Origin: Hexactinellida sp. DTS-2022
Taxonomy: Eukaryota > Porifera > Hexactinellida
Direction of reading: 5' to 3'
DNA length: 64,000 nucleotides
NCBI GenBank assembly: GCA_028753945.1
Contig: JAPNXP010000012.1
Span: 186,001-250,000 of the forward strand
In this document: positions 36,927 to 45,863 of the stretch, in pieces
How positions within the stretch are numbered: the first letter of the stretch is position 1
Layout: each line of letters begins with the position of its first letter
Program-made: the position numbers and the translations under genes
Notes under the pieces: model-generated
What the model saw: only the letters and a program-made list of their open reading frames with translations
Told to the model about the DNA's origin: nothing
Database searches by the model: none

Positions 36927-38175
36927 ATGACTCATAAGGAGTTCTCTGAATTTAAGCTGGTTGTGGTAGGCAGCGGCGCGGTTGGGAAGTCTGCGCTTAC
37001 GCTACAGTTCGTACAGTCGGAATTTATTGAGGATTATGATCCAACAATCGAGGACACTTTCAGACGGCAGTGTGCTATTGACGATCAAGTTGTTATGCTC
37101 GACAGTAAGTTATACGCTATAACTATTAAACTTGTAATTATTGAATTATCCTATAGTTCTCGACACAGCTGGACAAGAGGTGAGTTCATACTTACACAAG
37201 TTGTTTGTTGATTATATTATTGATGCCAGGTTACACCGTTCCTCAGCTCTTTATATGAACTTATACACACGCACACTGTTTGTCTAAGTTAAAAGTAACA
37301 ATAGTTTTTTTATAGTAAGCATTCTACAACGTATAACATGTGTGCTATTTGTATTTCTGATTGCTAGGAGTTTAGTGCGATGCGTGAACAGTTCTTCCAG
37401 TATGGAGAGGGGTTCTTGCTAGTGTACTCTATTATCGACAGACAATCGTAAGGAGCTTATATATTCCCGAAATAACTACTATACGTGTTACCTTATGTTC
37501 TATTGTGTAAAGTATGCGATTAACCATCGATATATGCTACTTTTAGAAGGTTATACCGGTTATTTAATTGTGTGTGCGTTTGATAACTAATATAATTAGA
37601 TTCCAGGAGATTGAGAAACTCAACAATCATATCAACAGAGTGAAAGCTAAGTTCGTGCAATCTATAATGATAATACAATGCAAATATATGAGATTTCATT
37701 TACTCTTTCTGATAGAGATAATCTTCCTAAGATATTGGTTGGAAACAAAGGAGACTTATCGAGTCAGAGAGTTGTGTCTTCTTTTGAGGGAGACACCCTT
37801 GCAGCAAAATTGGGAGTAAGTTATTTGTGTGATTATGATATACAACTAATTACATTATATTGACTGTTATAATTAAATTATAAATAAGCATGTTGGTTGT
37901 ATTGCCTAACTTGTACTAATTATTTATCTTTCACAGATTAAATATTTGGAAGCCTCAGCAAAACACAACGTTAATGTTGATAGAGCTTTTCATGAAATTG
38001 TACGACTAATCAAGTGAGTTAAATTATGATAACTACTACAAAATTTATAATTAACTAAATGGAATTGTCCCATCATTATCCGTATACCATTCACGCTAGG
38101 AGCTATCGCGAGAACGAATGTAAAGCAAAGAAGTGTAAGCCAGCTAGGAAGAAAAGGATGTGTAATATTCTGTAA
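36927..38175 (+). CDS. Ras-family small GTPase, geranylgeranylated type
   Basis: Seven exons, 36927-37104, 37157-37179, 37368-37447, 37600-37650, 37716-37815, 37937-38013 and 38100-38175, give 194 aa. Exon 2 is a 23-nt micro-exon coding most of ILDTAGQE (switch II). The donor of exon 4 (GTTCGT) is the weakest call. P-loop GSGAVGKS (15-22), switch [10 protein letters not shown] (T40), DTAGQE with Gln at the Ras Q61 position, VGNKGD for NKxD and ASAK for SAK are all present, so it should bind and hydrolyse GTP. The residue at the Ras G13 position is Ala, as in Rho proteins. A polybasic tail ([10 protein letters not shown]) precedes the CAAX box CNIL, whose terminal Leu predicts geranylgeranylation and plasma-membrane targeting. 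It resembles Ras/R-Ras/M-Ras/Rap; I cannot choose between them. Confidence 0.88.
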
Positions 38176-38573
38176 AGATTGCGTTTAGCAGCTCTGTGTA
38201 CTTTTCCCATTTCGAGCTGTAACGTATGTTTCTCGTTTATACCTGTAAATACAAAGAACTGGATTGTTTTATACGCAGACTCTGTATTATTCTTATAGCA
38301 TTAATAATAATTGCTTTGTTTCTACTAACTGGACCCGTAATCAATATATTTTAAACACAAGGTGTAGATTTACCAAATGCACACTGGAGGTTAGAGTTTG
38401 TTCCTCCCAGTAGAAAGATAAATAATATATCTTTCTAACAACTAGTGAGACATAACTTAGATCTCAATTTGTGTAAGATGAGCCTCAAGATTACACTTAA
38501 ACTTTACCCCTAACCTTAATATCATTGAAATATGCTACCGTACTAATGACATCGTATGTACCGTCTGATAGAG
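38176..38573. other. Spacer between the Ras-family gene and UBE2U
   Basis: AT-rich 398 bp with AAACATATTT-like and palindromic ATATATCTTTCTA stretches. An in-frame ATG at 38556 lies six codons upstream of the chosen UBE2U start. No gene is seen. Confidence 0.4.
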
Positions 38574-39362
38574 ATGCACTCTAGGTCTCTCCTTCTGCTC
38601 AAGAGAGATTTTGAGATTGCTAACTCGGACCGATACGAGGGAATCTCAGCTCACATTAGCAACGAAAATTACTTCAAATGGCGCGTGATATTCCCTGCTC
38701 TAGAAGACACAATTTGGTCAGGAGGGGAGTACCGTATTCTTGTACAATTCCCGCCTAATTACAACACCTTCCCCCCTGAGATCCGCTTCCTAACCATCCC
38801 CTATCACCCCAACATAGACCCCACCAGCGGGCTAGTCAGCCTCCCTCTCGCGCTCCCAGAGCACTGGAGGGAGTGCAACACTATTCTGGACATAGTGCTC
38901 TCCCTGCAGCAGCAGCTGTCGGAGCCGTACCTGGACCCCGGCTGTCTCTTCAACCGAGAGGCGGCTTCCTGCCACACAGACACGCCCAGCACGTATAGGC
39001 AGATAGCGCAGGACTGCGTGGTGGCCAGCATCAAGATATCAGCTGGGATAGCTCCTTACAACCAGGAGGAGACCCCCACCCCCACCCCCGCTCCCCAGGC
39101 CCCTCTGTATGCGAAACCAATTGAATCTCCTGTGCCAGCAGCGGCACGAATTCAGCACGTATCTTACAGCGACTACCTCTCCATATGGAGCGACCTGGCT
39201 ACTACGAAACCGATTAAGAAGAAAGAAGTCCATCAAAACCAGAGCCATTCGCTAGCGCATCCTGGCGGAGAGAAAAGCACAGCTAAACCCACTCAACAAT
39301 CCGATAAAGAGTTATCTCCGAAAGGAGTAGCAAATATAAGCGTGGATAGGAAAGTAAAATGA
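38574..39362 (+). CDS. UBE2U: UBE2U-like ubiquitin-conjugating (UBC-fold) protein, catalytic Cys replaced
   Basis: Single exon of 262 aa from ATG 38574, chosen because MHSRSLLLLKRDF matches the human UBE2U start MHGRAYLLLHRDF. An ATG six codons earlier is also possible. The UBC fold runs to about residue 150 with KWRVIFPALEDTIWSGGEYRILVQFPPNYNTFPPEIRF, then TIPYHPN, PEHW and a helix with SLQQQLSEPYLDP. Where UBE2U has GQPCIDF, this protein has GLVSLPL, so the active-site cysteine is a serine (about S89) and ubiquitin transfer is not expected unless another Cys substitutes. After a Pro-rich linker, SYSDYLSIWSDLATTK matches human SFSDYYQTWSRIATSK. This UBE2U-specific motif supports orthology over other E2s. 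The basic tail differs from human. Confidence 0.85.
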   Translation: MHSRSLLLLKRDFEIANSDRYEGISAHISNENYFKWRVIFPALEDTIWSGGEYRILVQFPPNYNTFPPEIRFLTIPYHPNIDPTSGLVSLPLALPEHWRECNTILDIVLSLQQQLSEPYLDPGCLFNREAASCHTDTPSTYRQIAQDCVVASIKISAGIAPYNQEETPTPTPAPQAPLYAKPIESPVPAAARIQHVSYSDYLSIWSDLATTKPIKKKEVHQNQSHSLAHPGGEKSTAKPTQQSDKELSPKGVANISVDRKVK

Positions 39363-39480
39363 CAACCTAATCTCTTAATTAATAAATCCGAATGTATCAC
39401 CCAGTAAATGAATTAATAAACAACAACACTCTAATTATTCGTCTGCGGTTCAGATAATAGTAAACATACTGATAGAGTTA

Positions 39481-39532
39481 AATGGAAGTTCAGAGCTTAA
39501 TCATTAAATGGAAGTTCAGAGCTTAATCATTA
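39481..39532. repeat. 26-bp perfect tandem duplication
   Basis: The 26-bp unit beginning AATGGAAGTTCAGAGCTTAA and ending TCATTA occurs twice head to tail without mismatch at 39481-39506 and 39507-39532. It lies in the spacer after UBE2U, about 60 bp upstream of a TATA-like box. It is either a young duplication or a paired upstream element. Confidence 0.9.
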
Positions 39533-39590
39533 TGTGTTTGTTGTAAGGTTAATACAATTACAACTTGATTGCTAATGAACTAGCGGGTTG

Positions 39591-39600
39591 GGTATATAAA
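39591..39600 (+). promoter_or_regulatory. TATA-like box upstream of a candidate peptide gene
   Basis: GGTATATAAA occurs in a GC-richer setting (GCGGGTTGGGTATATAAAG). About 100 bp downstream is an excellent splice donor, AA|GTAAGT, at 39702. An acceptor-like ATACAG at 39789-39794 precedes an ATG with a signal-peptide-like frame. Together they suggest a promoter and a non-coding first exon. Confidence 0.35.
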
Positions 39601-39838
39601 GAGATCTGTATTTAAATTGGAAATAGATCCCTTGTCTAGAGGAGAATGAGCAGTGAATAAACTGGAACAGAGAGTTCAAATATACAACAAAGTCAACCCA
39701 AGTAAGTTAATATATTAAACCTTCTAATAATCTAATTGTTATACTTTAAAAACCCAAACTAATTTAATTGTTGTTGATTAATATCAATATACAGTTATTT
39801 AAACTACTACTACATATGTATTTCAATCCAAGGATAAT

Positions 39839-39979
39839 ATGTACTTATTTTCCCTTCTTATTACTGTAATTTTGTGTTCACGAAGCTCTGAGGGCGTGCT
39901 AGGTAAATCTACCTTTGATGCAATGCTCCGAAAATGTATTTCTACCCCAACAACAAAGAACTTTACCTCTGTAGTATAG
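39839..39979 (+). CDS. Candidate small secreted peptide (46 aa)
   Basis: ATG at 39839 opens a 46-codon frame to a TAG at 39977-39979. Residues 1 to about 19 (MYLFSLLITVILCSRSSEG) are a good signal peptide with hydrophobic core and small residues near a possible cleavage site. The remaining 27 residues contain one Cys and no dibasic pair. Upstream are a TATA-like box (39591-39600), a strong donor at 39702 and a possible acceptor ending at 39794, consistent with a spliced 5' UTR. The exon may not end at this stop: GTAAAT at 39903 is a possible donor, and downstream sequence to 40100 is partly open. I do not recognise the product. It could equally be chance, as the frame is short. Confidence 0.3.
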   Translation: MYLFSLLITVILCSRSSEGVLGKSTFDAMLRKCISTPTTKNFTSVV

Positions 39980-40262
39980 AATCATAAACCCAGCCCAGGC
40001 TTCAAATCACCATACAAATACCAATTTAATACAACTTATAAGCTTCTCATAGAGAAACACTGCACTGATATATCCTCCTGTATTGTCTTATCATGCGTAA
40101 ATTTCCTGTGACACGTTTAAATAATCAACAAACATCTGTCTAAATTTTTGTAACAATTTTCTAATTAAAATCTAATTATATAATCTAACAATAAGCCTGA
40201 ATGTGTAATCTTCTAATTAATTAATTAATTAACCGACAAGTCTTCGTTAAGATTACTTTCCA

Positions 40263-40559
40263 TCAGAACTGGAGACCTTTTGATTTGAGATCTTTGCGAG
40301 CTTTGGTTATTTCCTTCTTCAAACTTTCAGCTGCTTCGTTACAGTCATTGAATGATGCTACTCGATATCCCAATGTGAATAGTGTGTGGCAACCGAAAGC
40401 GACCAGCAGGTAGATAGGCATGTAGAGTATAATCTCGTCGTATTTGGGGCGTGGCGTGAGTAGAGGAATGCTTTTGGTGACTAATATTCCCCACAAGCTC
40501 ATGCAGACTATGGAAATAGTGACCCAAACGGCGAGCCGTGTCATTCTATTATAAAACAT
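40263..40559 (-). CDS. DPM3: Dolichol-phosphate mannosyltransferase subunit 3
   Basis: Single exon of 98 aa from the first ATG, or 93 aa from the in-frame ATG five codons in, which matches the human start MTKLAQW. Human DPM3 is 92 aa. Two membrane helices (about 9-29 and 45-65) are followed by the conserved C-terminal segment YRVASFNDCNEAAESLKKEITKARKDLKSKGLQF (human [34 protein letters not shown]). In the complex this segment holds the catalytic subunit DPM1. The complex makes dolichol-phosphate-mannose in the ER for N-glycosylation, O-mannosylation and GPI anchors. ALG13 elsewhere in the window belongs to the same broad pathway but is not linked. Confidence 0.93.
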   Translation of the reverse strand: MFYNRMTRLAVWVTISIVCMSLWGILVTKSIPLLTPRPKYDEIILYMPIYLLVAFGCHTLFTLGYRVASFNDCNEAAESLKKEITKARKDLKSKGLQF

Positions 40560-41289
40560 GAATGATGTAATATAGTTGCCATCAAATCATTAGTTAGTAT
40601 GGGTATTAATCAGTTTACGGATATATTATCAAATTAGCGTTGTTACGTCAACAATAGAAGAATTTGAATTATGCCACTAAATTAGCAATGAGATATGATG
40701 GGCATATAATTTTTGCCTTGATATACTAACTACCTTCAACAGATAACCACTATGTAGTCATTATTTAGTCATTATTTAGGTAACCTGACTAACAGTAGTT
40801 CTTATCTGTATCTTCCTCATTTTGAGTGTAGTATACGCGTGAGCCCTCTCAGCGTAATGTAGTGCTAATGAAATGTTTCAGCTAAAAATACAATTATTTT
40901 TTTCACGAGTACTCATCATCTTAATTTAAATTAAAAAATATTAACATTTCCCCAACTTAACCCTTCTATAATTCTATGTACAGTACTATTGTCGATTTAG
41001 CATGCAGAATAATGAACCAGTAAATCGAATTATTTTTTAGAAAAAAAGTTAAAGTTGTTTATTTACAAATACAGTCGAGTAATCAATAGACAACTAAGAT
41101 ACGTTTATACTAATACACTTCCACTAATTGTTAATCTGAATCACTAGACAATTGATATACGCAATAGTTGCATTTGTACAATACAGCCACTTGCCTAGTA
41201 TATATACCCAATAGAACCAAGAAAGTATTCATATTAAATTCAAGTTACTACAGTTTTGTATTTAGAAACTCAATTGATTTCAAAGAATA
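40560..41289. other. Spacer between divergent DPM3 and the 909-aa orphan gene
   Basis: AT-rich 730 bp with a doubled TAGTCATTATT (about 40757-40778), long A/T runs and TATATATA at about 41199. It must contain both promoters. No coding or RNA gene is seen. Confidence 0.4.
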
Positions 41290-44147
41290 ATGTCAAAATC
41301 AGATGTGCAATTAAGAGGCCAGATTTCCAAACTGGAGGGCTCGTTAAAAAGTGCGCGTGATAAAAACTCGAAAGACTCAAGTAAGAAGAAGGATTTGGAA
41401 GTTAACTATGCCGACATGACACTCGTATTGGCCGATGTCTCCAACAAAATGGATTCAGATCGTTTCGAGGTTAAATACAACGAACAACAAAACCGAAAAT
41501 CAGCTAATGAGGAGTCGCAGGCTTCTGACAAGAATCAAAATACTTTAACGAACGAAGAGTTCTGTGACATAGAACCTTACGAAGATGTGGATGATAACGA
41601 TTCAGTCCCCTACCCATCCATGAAAAGGTTCGGGGCTCCAATGCCTACTCTCAATGAGACGGAGTCTCAAATAGATTTGAGAGATTTCAACGACCTCGAA
41701 GCTCCGGAAGCGGCTGCAAACCCCTACACTGAGTACAAGCAAGGTACCGACTCAGGCTATACCAGAGACCTCAGTTCGGATCGAGGGGACGATGAGGACA
41801 CTCCGCAACAGGAGTATAAGACTGGTCTCTCCGCATCGTATCCTTTGGCGTTTGATTACAGTAGAGAGAACTCTGAAGAGTACGATGCTCATACAGCCGA
41901 CACAGACTATGGGAAGCCCACTGCCTTATTCAGGAATAGAACAAGAAGTAAAACATTAGCAGACAATCCTTTCAAAGGAACTAATGCACCTAATAAATCT
42001 TCTCGATCATACAGGTAATCCTTAGACATTCCTAATTAATGAATCGATTTAATTTTACCTTTTAACTATTTACTTTAAATAGTCAAACAGATCCCAGCAT
42101 TCAAGTCTCATTCGAAGAACATTATTACACAGAAGATACTCAGACGTATGCTAAGCCATCTCTGGTACAGATCAGAGACAGTTACAAATCAGAGCCAACT
42201 TACGACGATAATTATCCAGCTGATTATAATCAGCTGGAAGATTCCCGCCCCAATACGCTGTCTCCTTTGTCTCTTAACCTCATCGGCTCTGTTAGCAGCA
42301 ACCACAGTGACAGTGATTCGGATTTCGACAACTTTATAAATCAGCGGCAAGAAGGGAACCCACAGCCAGTGGAGGAGATGCGCGCCAAATCTCCTTACTT
42401 CCAGCAGCAGCCAGCCTCTAAGTCGGCTCTCGGGTCCTACGCCCAGGTTGAGAAGTCTTTGTCCCCGCATCCGCCGGAAGTGGCAATGCGGCAGAAAAGT
42501 AGGAATCAGGAGCAGCACAAGCGGCTTACTATGCCGCAGACTGCTCCTAATTACGAAGTGCCAGCTGTCAATAACCGCAAATCTCCGAACCCGTATTCAA
42601 AGTACAAAATCTCCACAGCTAACCCTACAGACGGGAAACTATTATTCCGCTCCTTCCAATCCGCGAGAGACGCCTCTCCCTACGACACGGTGCTATCCTC
42701 CCGCAAGGTCTCCACCCCGAACTACGGGCCCAGCCCCCCGCAGCAGGACCCGGAGACGGAGGCGTACCAAGAGGAGGAGAGACACGCGTCCTCTCGACAG
42801 CCATCCGTAAAGGCGAATTTCAACAGAAATAAAAGCACAAATCATAGGTATGTCTTGTCTTATAATAACATACAGGTATAGGCAATAAGTTTATAGTGTT
42901 GTTACAGGAACTATGTGTCGCATCCCCGTCAGGAGATCGTCTCTCCCACTTCCCCTCCAATGGAGGTAGAATACGATGACGACATTCCTTACGAGACTAC
43001 TGTCAACGCAGCAGAGATAATGGGCAGACATCCTCAGTCTGAACTCGCGTCTCCTCACCACTACGCAGTCCTACACCACTCGGCCCCCAGACCCGTTCAC
43101 AGACAACAGCCCGTCCCTAGGAACATATACGCCGCTCCTCACACCGGCTCCGTCACGCCTGCCAACAGGAACCACGCGTACGTGTCTAACCACGACACCT
43201 CCCCCGTGCAGAGTCTGGACAGCGGCATAGCCTCTCTCTATAACGACATTAGCTACAGGCCGAGAACCGCCGCCGCGCAGGTGTCCTACCACAACAATGA
43301 ATTCGATTATGGAGAAGCGCCTGTCGAAGACGAACCGAATATGGAAGAGCTAGTCTTACAGCTGAGGAACGAACTGAGATTGCTTTCCAGCAAAATTCAG
43401 CGTTTTGAGGATCAGAGTGTGGCTCCCACTCCCGTCCCCACTCAGCAGGTTATGTCCCCCACGGGTCAGAAGTACCCGGTCTACCAGCTGAGGAGCGGCT
43501 CCGCGGCGAGCAGTGGGAGCGAGGGAGGGCGCGCGAAGCAGGGCCCGCAGTCCCCCAAGATCACGAGTCCGAACATGAGCAGGTCTCCGTTGCCTGTCCA
43601 GGCCACGCTCCCTCCCAGGCACCCACAGCAGAGTCAGCAGTACGGCACGGAGTATGCGACACCACCCAGCACTGGCAACAAAGATAGGGCCGTAGGAATT
43701 CCACAATCGAACCGCATAAAGAAGCAATTAATTCCCCAGAGCAGTACTCCTAATATCAACAGGCCGAGCAGCGTTTCTAAATTCGCCTCCAATTCCTCTC
43801 AAAGCAGGATCTCCAATGGGATCCCCCGTCCAGTCCCCCCGCCCATACGTCCTGTACAGAACCGGCCCCAGGTGTCCAACGTGCCTCGCGCCCAGAGCTC
43901 GACCGGCACTGCCACCTACACCTCGCTGCCCACCCCCCGCCTGCAGACCCCGCGCTACACGCCCGGGCCCCAGATACACCGGTCAACCAGCCCCCTCCCC
44001 CCTAAGACCTCGGCGAGAAAAACTGTTCCTCCGAGACCCACGCACTCCTCCCGCTCCAACAGGGGCCCCGACGGATACCACTACGACGAAGAAAGCTTAA
44101 AACAGCCCTCTCACATCCCAAACCCGAACCAGAGATACCACTACTAA
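41290..44147 (+). CDS. Orphan 909-aa Pro/Ser/Gln-rich disordered protein
   Basis: Three exons, 41290-42014, 42083-42847 and 42908-44147, with introns of 68 and 60 bp, both phase 2. The joins read SSRSYRS then QTDPSIQV, and KSTNHRN then YVSHP. I do not recognise the family. A lysine-rich N-terminus contains a short possible helix (LRGQISKLEGSLKSARD). Long acidic, Tyr- and Ser-rich regions with many PY, SP and TP sites follow. One convincing short coiled coil occurs at NMEELVLQLRNELRLLSSKIQ (about 565-585). The last ~270 residues are Pro/Ser/Thr/Arg-rich, with poly-Pro segments (RPVPPPIRPVQNRP) that could bind SH3 or profilin-type domains. A junctional or cytoskeletal scaffold is plausible but unproven. 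GC-rich codon use in exon 3 and clean splicing support a real gene. Confidence 0.8.
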
Positions 44148-44665
44148 CACATATACTAGACTCTATAACTTTAATGTAAATATCCTAATATGTACGTGCT
44201 ATTTGTGTATGCGCTGCGGTATGTGATGTTTATATTGCGTTTTTCGCGATACCAACTACCTCGAACTATGCATGAAATAATTACTATCGTAATTAGAGCT
44301 CAATTAATCTTATAAATATTAATGATTATCGATTTATGTGGCACTTTTATTTATTACAAGCACCAAATTAATTTTAATTATACTTGGTAAATGACTTTAC
44401 GTGTTCTTCCTCAATTAATTCTTAGAATAGAAAGTGATTGCATTCTATTATGCAATAATAGTTCGTCAATATACGTACGTATTACGTTAATTAATGACTC
44501 TTGCAAAAGGTATGTAATCATAATTTGGGACGATTAATTTTGTCCTTAATAAATCACTAAATTTACTAGCATAAATCACTCAAATTTATGCGCGTTTATA
44601 AAACCTGTCAGAGAGTATCCGAGTGTAGTTATCTTTAATATTTCCACTTAGTATAGCACAATAAA
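44148..44665. other. Spacer between the orphan scaffold gene and SLC25A46
   Basis: AT-rich 518 bp. TAATTAAT-type motifs occur repeatedly and ATACGTACGTAT (about 44470-44481) is a 12-bp palindrome. No gene is seen. Confidence 0.4.
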
Positions 44666-45586
44666 ATGACGAATCAGTGGACTACTGATTACTGTCAAAT
44701 TGTGTATAGCACGTGTCACAGGCTTATAGGGCACCCGTTCTACAGATACAGACTGCAGTGCCAACTGTCCAGGGGCGTGCCCCACTTCTCCCTTTCCGCT
44801 CCCTTCCAAGTAGTTAATCAGATTTACAAATACACAGCCAATGAGTCATGGCAGTTCTCTAACTTCCGAGGCTCTATAACTCGAGGTATATTCTGGCTAT
44901 TGACTAACTTGGGTGACGTCATAGTGAAGAAGCTGCTCCTATCGCACTTGCTTCAGAACCCCAGAGTTAACCGCATGCTCTACTCCCTGCTCAGCGCCTA
45001 CACGGTGCCTGTGGTTACGGTTATGAGCGCGCCGCTATTCCGAGCCACGCTAGCACACATAGCGGAGATAGAGTCCATACGACTGCACTTCTCGGAGCTG
45101 CTGGAGCAGGTCACCAGAGAGCCGCTCTCCTACTCGAGCTACTCGCTCCGCATCCTCCTGCCGCTATTCGGATGGAAGCTGGCTCACAATGTGGTATACT
45201 CCTTGCTGAACAAGAAGATGCCTCTGCTTGAGATCGGCACTAGCAGATCCGAAGCTGCTGTGGCTCTCAATTACTTTCTCCGACATCTCTTCATTTCCGC
45301 ACTCGCGGATATTATCACCTACCCTCTCGAAACTATTTTAGTACGTGCATGTCTGCACGGGGTCGATCTGGTTATAAATGACGTCACAAAGGGTACCCCC
45401 ATAGGTTTGGATTCCTTTGCCTCTAATTCCTCATCTGTATTCGCTTCTCTCCTTTCCAGGGAAGGATATTTCAGTTTATACAAAGGAATAACTAGTCTCG
45501 CTCTCGAGTACATGGTGGCTTGCGGTCTGACCTTTGTTATTATTCACGTGTATTCGAAATATACCTCAGCAGAGCAGGTTAAGTAA
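44666..45586 (+). CDS. SLC25A46: Mitochondrial outer-membrane carrier-like protein SLC25A46
   Basis: Single exon of 306 aa (human is 418; the missing part corresponds to the disordered N-terminus). Family landmarks are HPFYRYRLQCQLSRGVPHFSLSAPFQVVNQIYK, the FRGSITRGIF segment, RNA-like helices with VVTVMSAPLFRATLAHIAEIES, the long middle loop with SLRILLPLFGWKLAHNVVYSLL, and ADIITYPLETILVRACLHG. The last carries the PX(D/E) carrier signature. A GYFSLYKGITSLALEY repeat near the end is the usual last carrier signature. SLC25A46 resides in the mitochondrial outer membrane, interacts with mitofusins and MICOS, and influences fission and lipid transfer. It is convergent with MEIOB, with 277 bp between stops. 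Confidence 0.9.
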   Translation: MTNQWTTDYCQIVYSTCHRLIGHPFYRYRLQCQLSRGVPHFSLSAPFQVVNQIYKYTANESWQFSNFRGSITRGIFWLLTNLGDVIVKKLLLSHLLQNPRVNRMLYSLLSAYTVPVVTVMSAPLFRATLAHIAEIESIRLHFSELLEQVTREPLSYSSYSLRILLPLFGWKLAHNVVYSLLNKKMPLLEIGTSRSEAAVALNYFLRHLFISALADIITYPLETILVRACLHGVDLVINDVTKGTPIGLDSFASNSSSVFASLLSREGYFSLYKGITSLALEYMVACGLTFVIIHVYSKYTSAEQVK

Positions 45587-45863
45587 TTATGTTCAGCTGA
45601 CTGCAATGTTATGCTACAAAAGTAATTATAGCAATTCCTTATTAATATAATGATGGTATATTTTGGTACTGAAACTTGTAACCTGCTCATTACGATATTC
45701 GATAATTTCTTACTAATGTGGCTTGAAACAGAAAGTAGCAACTCTATCAAATTCAATAAATGAAGCTAGTATACAAGCATTATATACATAATCGGCACTT
45801 AAATTATTATTATTTACATGTTATATCCACATTAATAAACACTTAGGAATCGCTGCATTCTGG

